Part shown: positions 13,418-14,158 of the stretch, in pieces
Position numbering within the stretch: position 1 is the stretch's first letter
Layout of the letters: each line of letters begins with the position of its first letter
Source: Nocardioidaceae bacterium
GTDB taxonomy: Bacteria; Actinomycetota; Actinomycetes; Propionibacteriales; Nocardioidaceae
Assembly (NCBI GenBank): GCA_020438665.1
Contig: JAGQUE010000027.1
Coordinates: 5,470 to 19,627 of the forward strand
DNA length: 14,158 nt
Reading direction: 5' to 3'
Notes under the pieces: model-generated
The model's input: only the letters and a program-made list of their open reading frames with translations
Databases searched by the model: none
What the model was told of the DNA's origin: nothing
Made by a program: the position numbers and the translations under genes

Positions 13418-14158
13418 ATGCGTGCAGCCCAGGTGACCAGTCTGACCGGCCCGGCGGGTGTCGAGGTCCGCGACATCGACGAGCCGACGCCCCGACCCGG
13501 GCAGGTGCTCATCGACGTCGAGGCCGTCGGCGTGGCCTTCCCCGACCTGCTGCTCAGCCAGGGGCTCTACCAGATCAGGCCCGAGCCGCCGTTCACGCTG
13601 GGCGCCGACGTCGCCGGCGTCGTGGTCGAGGACGCGGAGGGGTTCATGCGGGGGCAGCGGGTCGCGGCCGTGATGCCGTTCGGCGGCGCGGCCGAACGCG
13701 TCGCTGCTCCCGCGGACGGCGTCTTCCCGCTCCCCGACGCACTGTCGTACGACGAGGGTGCGGCGCTGCCGATGAACTACCTGACCGCCCACTTCGCCCT
13801 GGCCGTGCGGGGAGGGCTCCGGGCCGGCGAGACGGTGCTGGTCCACGGCGCGGCCGGCGGGGTCGGCACCGCGACCATCCAGGTGGCCAAGGCCCTGGGC
13901 GCCCGCACCATCGCCGTCACGTCGACCGAGGACAAGGCCGAGGTCGCCCGCTCGGCCGGCGCCGACGACGCCGTACTCCTCGACGGGTTCAAGGACGCCG
14001 CCCTGGAGCTCACCGGAGGCCGGGGCGTCGACGTCGTGATGGACGTGGTCGGCGGCGACGTCTTCACCGACTCCCTGCGGGCCCTCGCGCCGCAGGGGCG
14101 GCTGCTCGTCGTCGGGTTCGCCGCCGGCCAGGGGATCCCCGAGGTCAAGGTCAACCGG
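13418..14158 (+). CDS. NADPH:quinone oxidoreductase-like medium-chain reductase, N-terminal part (3' end outside window)
   Basis: The first 247 residues of a medium-chain dehydrogenase/reductase of the quinone-oxidoreductase type are present; the frame runs off the window without a stop. Features are the GroES-like N-terminal domain (PRPGQVLIDVEAVGVAFPDLL; GADVAGVV), the linker ALPMNYLTAHFAL, and the Rossmann motif VHGAAGGVGTATIQVAK with AAGGVG at residues 145-150. The cysteine that binds catalytic zinc in alcohol dehydrogenases is absent from VGVAFPD, which fits the zinc-free quinone/enone reductase branch. It would reduce quinones or alpha,beta-unsaturated carbonyls with NAD(P)H in the cytoplasm; its real substrate cannot be told. 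ATG 13418 follows the lipoprotein stop by ten bases and seems to be leaderless. It has no evident link to betaine metabolism. Confidence 0.9.
   Translation, partial: MRAAQVTSLTGPAGVEVRDIDEPTPRPGQVLIDVEAVGVAFPDLLLSQGLYQIRPEPPFTLGADVAGVVVEDAEGFMRGQRVAAVMPFGGAAERVAAPADGVFPLPDALSYDEGAALPMNYLTAHFALAVRGGLRAGETVLVHGAAGGVGTATIQVAKALGARTIAVTSTEDKAEVARSAGADDAVLLDGFKDAALELTGGRGVDVVMDVVGGDVFTDSLRALAPQGRLLVVGFAAGQGIPEVKVNR

Noticed and set aside
10828..13512. An 894-residue open frame on the minus strand
   Set aside because: It crosses three recognisable plus-strand genes and the hairpin at 12078-12118. Its product is a low-complexity Arg/Asp/Gly-rich string without motifs, so it is a shadow.

Overview
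The window is GC-rich, with very strong G/C at third codon positions, ATGA stop/start overlaps, GTG starts and several genes that look leaderless. This fits a high-GC actinobacterium, perhaps a Nocardioides-like member; that placement is inference from sequence style, not from a marker gene. Both ends are cut inside genes: a choline dehydrogenase at the left and a quinone-oxidoreductase-like protein at the right.

Layout. (1) 1-5007, plus strand: the C-terminal part of choline dehydrogenase (betA), then a glycine betaine/choline-type ABC importer made of an ATPase, one long permease that fuses two ProW-like halves, and a lipoprotein substrate-binding protein. The first three genes are joined by stop/start overlaps, and a perfect 17-bp hairpin closes the unit. 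(2) 5082-6239, plus strand: a CPA2-type cation/proton antiporter. (3) 6388-7563, minus strand: an AAA-type ATPase with a C-terminal winged-helix-like region. It converges with the antiporter across a 148-bp gap holding three hairpins, and diverges from the next operon across a 165-bp region with an 11-bp-arm palindrome. (4) 7729-11997, plus strand: an 838-residue flavin dehydrogenase fused to a GcvT-like folate domain (dimethylglycine/sarcosine dehydrogenase family), followed by etfB and etfA. (5) 12184-13407: a lipoprotein with a C-terminal M15-type metallopeptidase domain. (6) 13418 to the end: a zinc-free medium-chain reductase, incomplete.

The unifying theme is methylated amines. Choline or glycine betaine would be imported by the ABC system; choline dehydrogenase feeds glycine betaine; the flavin/folate enzyme would oxidise an N-methyl group of dimethylglycine, sarcosine or a related compound, pass electrons to its own electron transfer flavoprotein and the one-carbon unit to tetrahydrofolate. 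The first demethylation step from glycine betaine is not encoded here. No RNA gene, CRISPR array, insertion sequence or prophage gene was seen. I did not find a wholly new system. The most interesting points are the double permease, an ETF with a non-canonical partner-recognition loop, the ATPase with an operator-like palindrome over its own promoter, and the peptidase lipoprotein with an FtsX/MacB-like domain.
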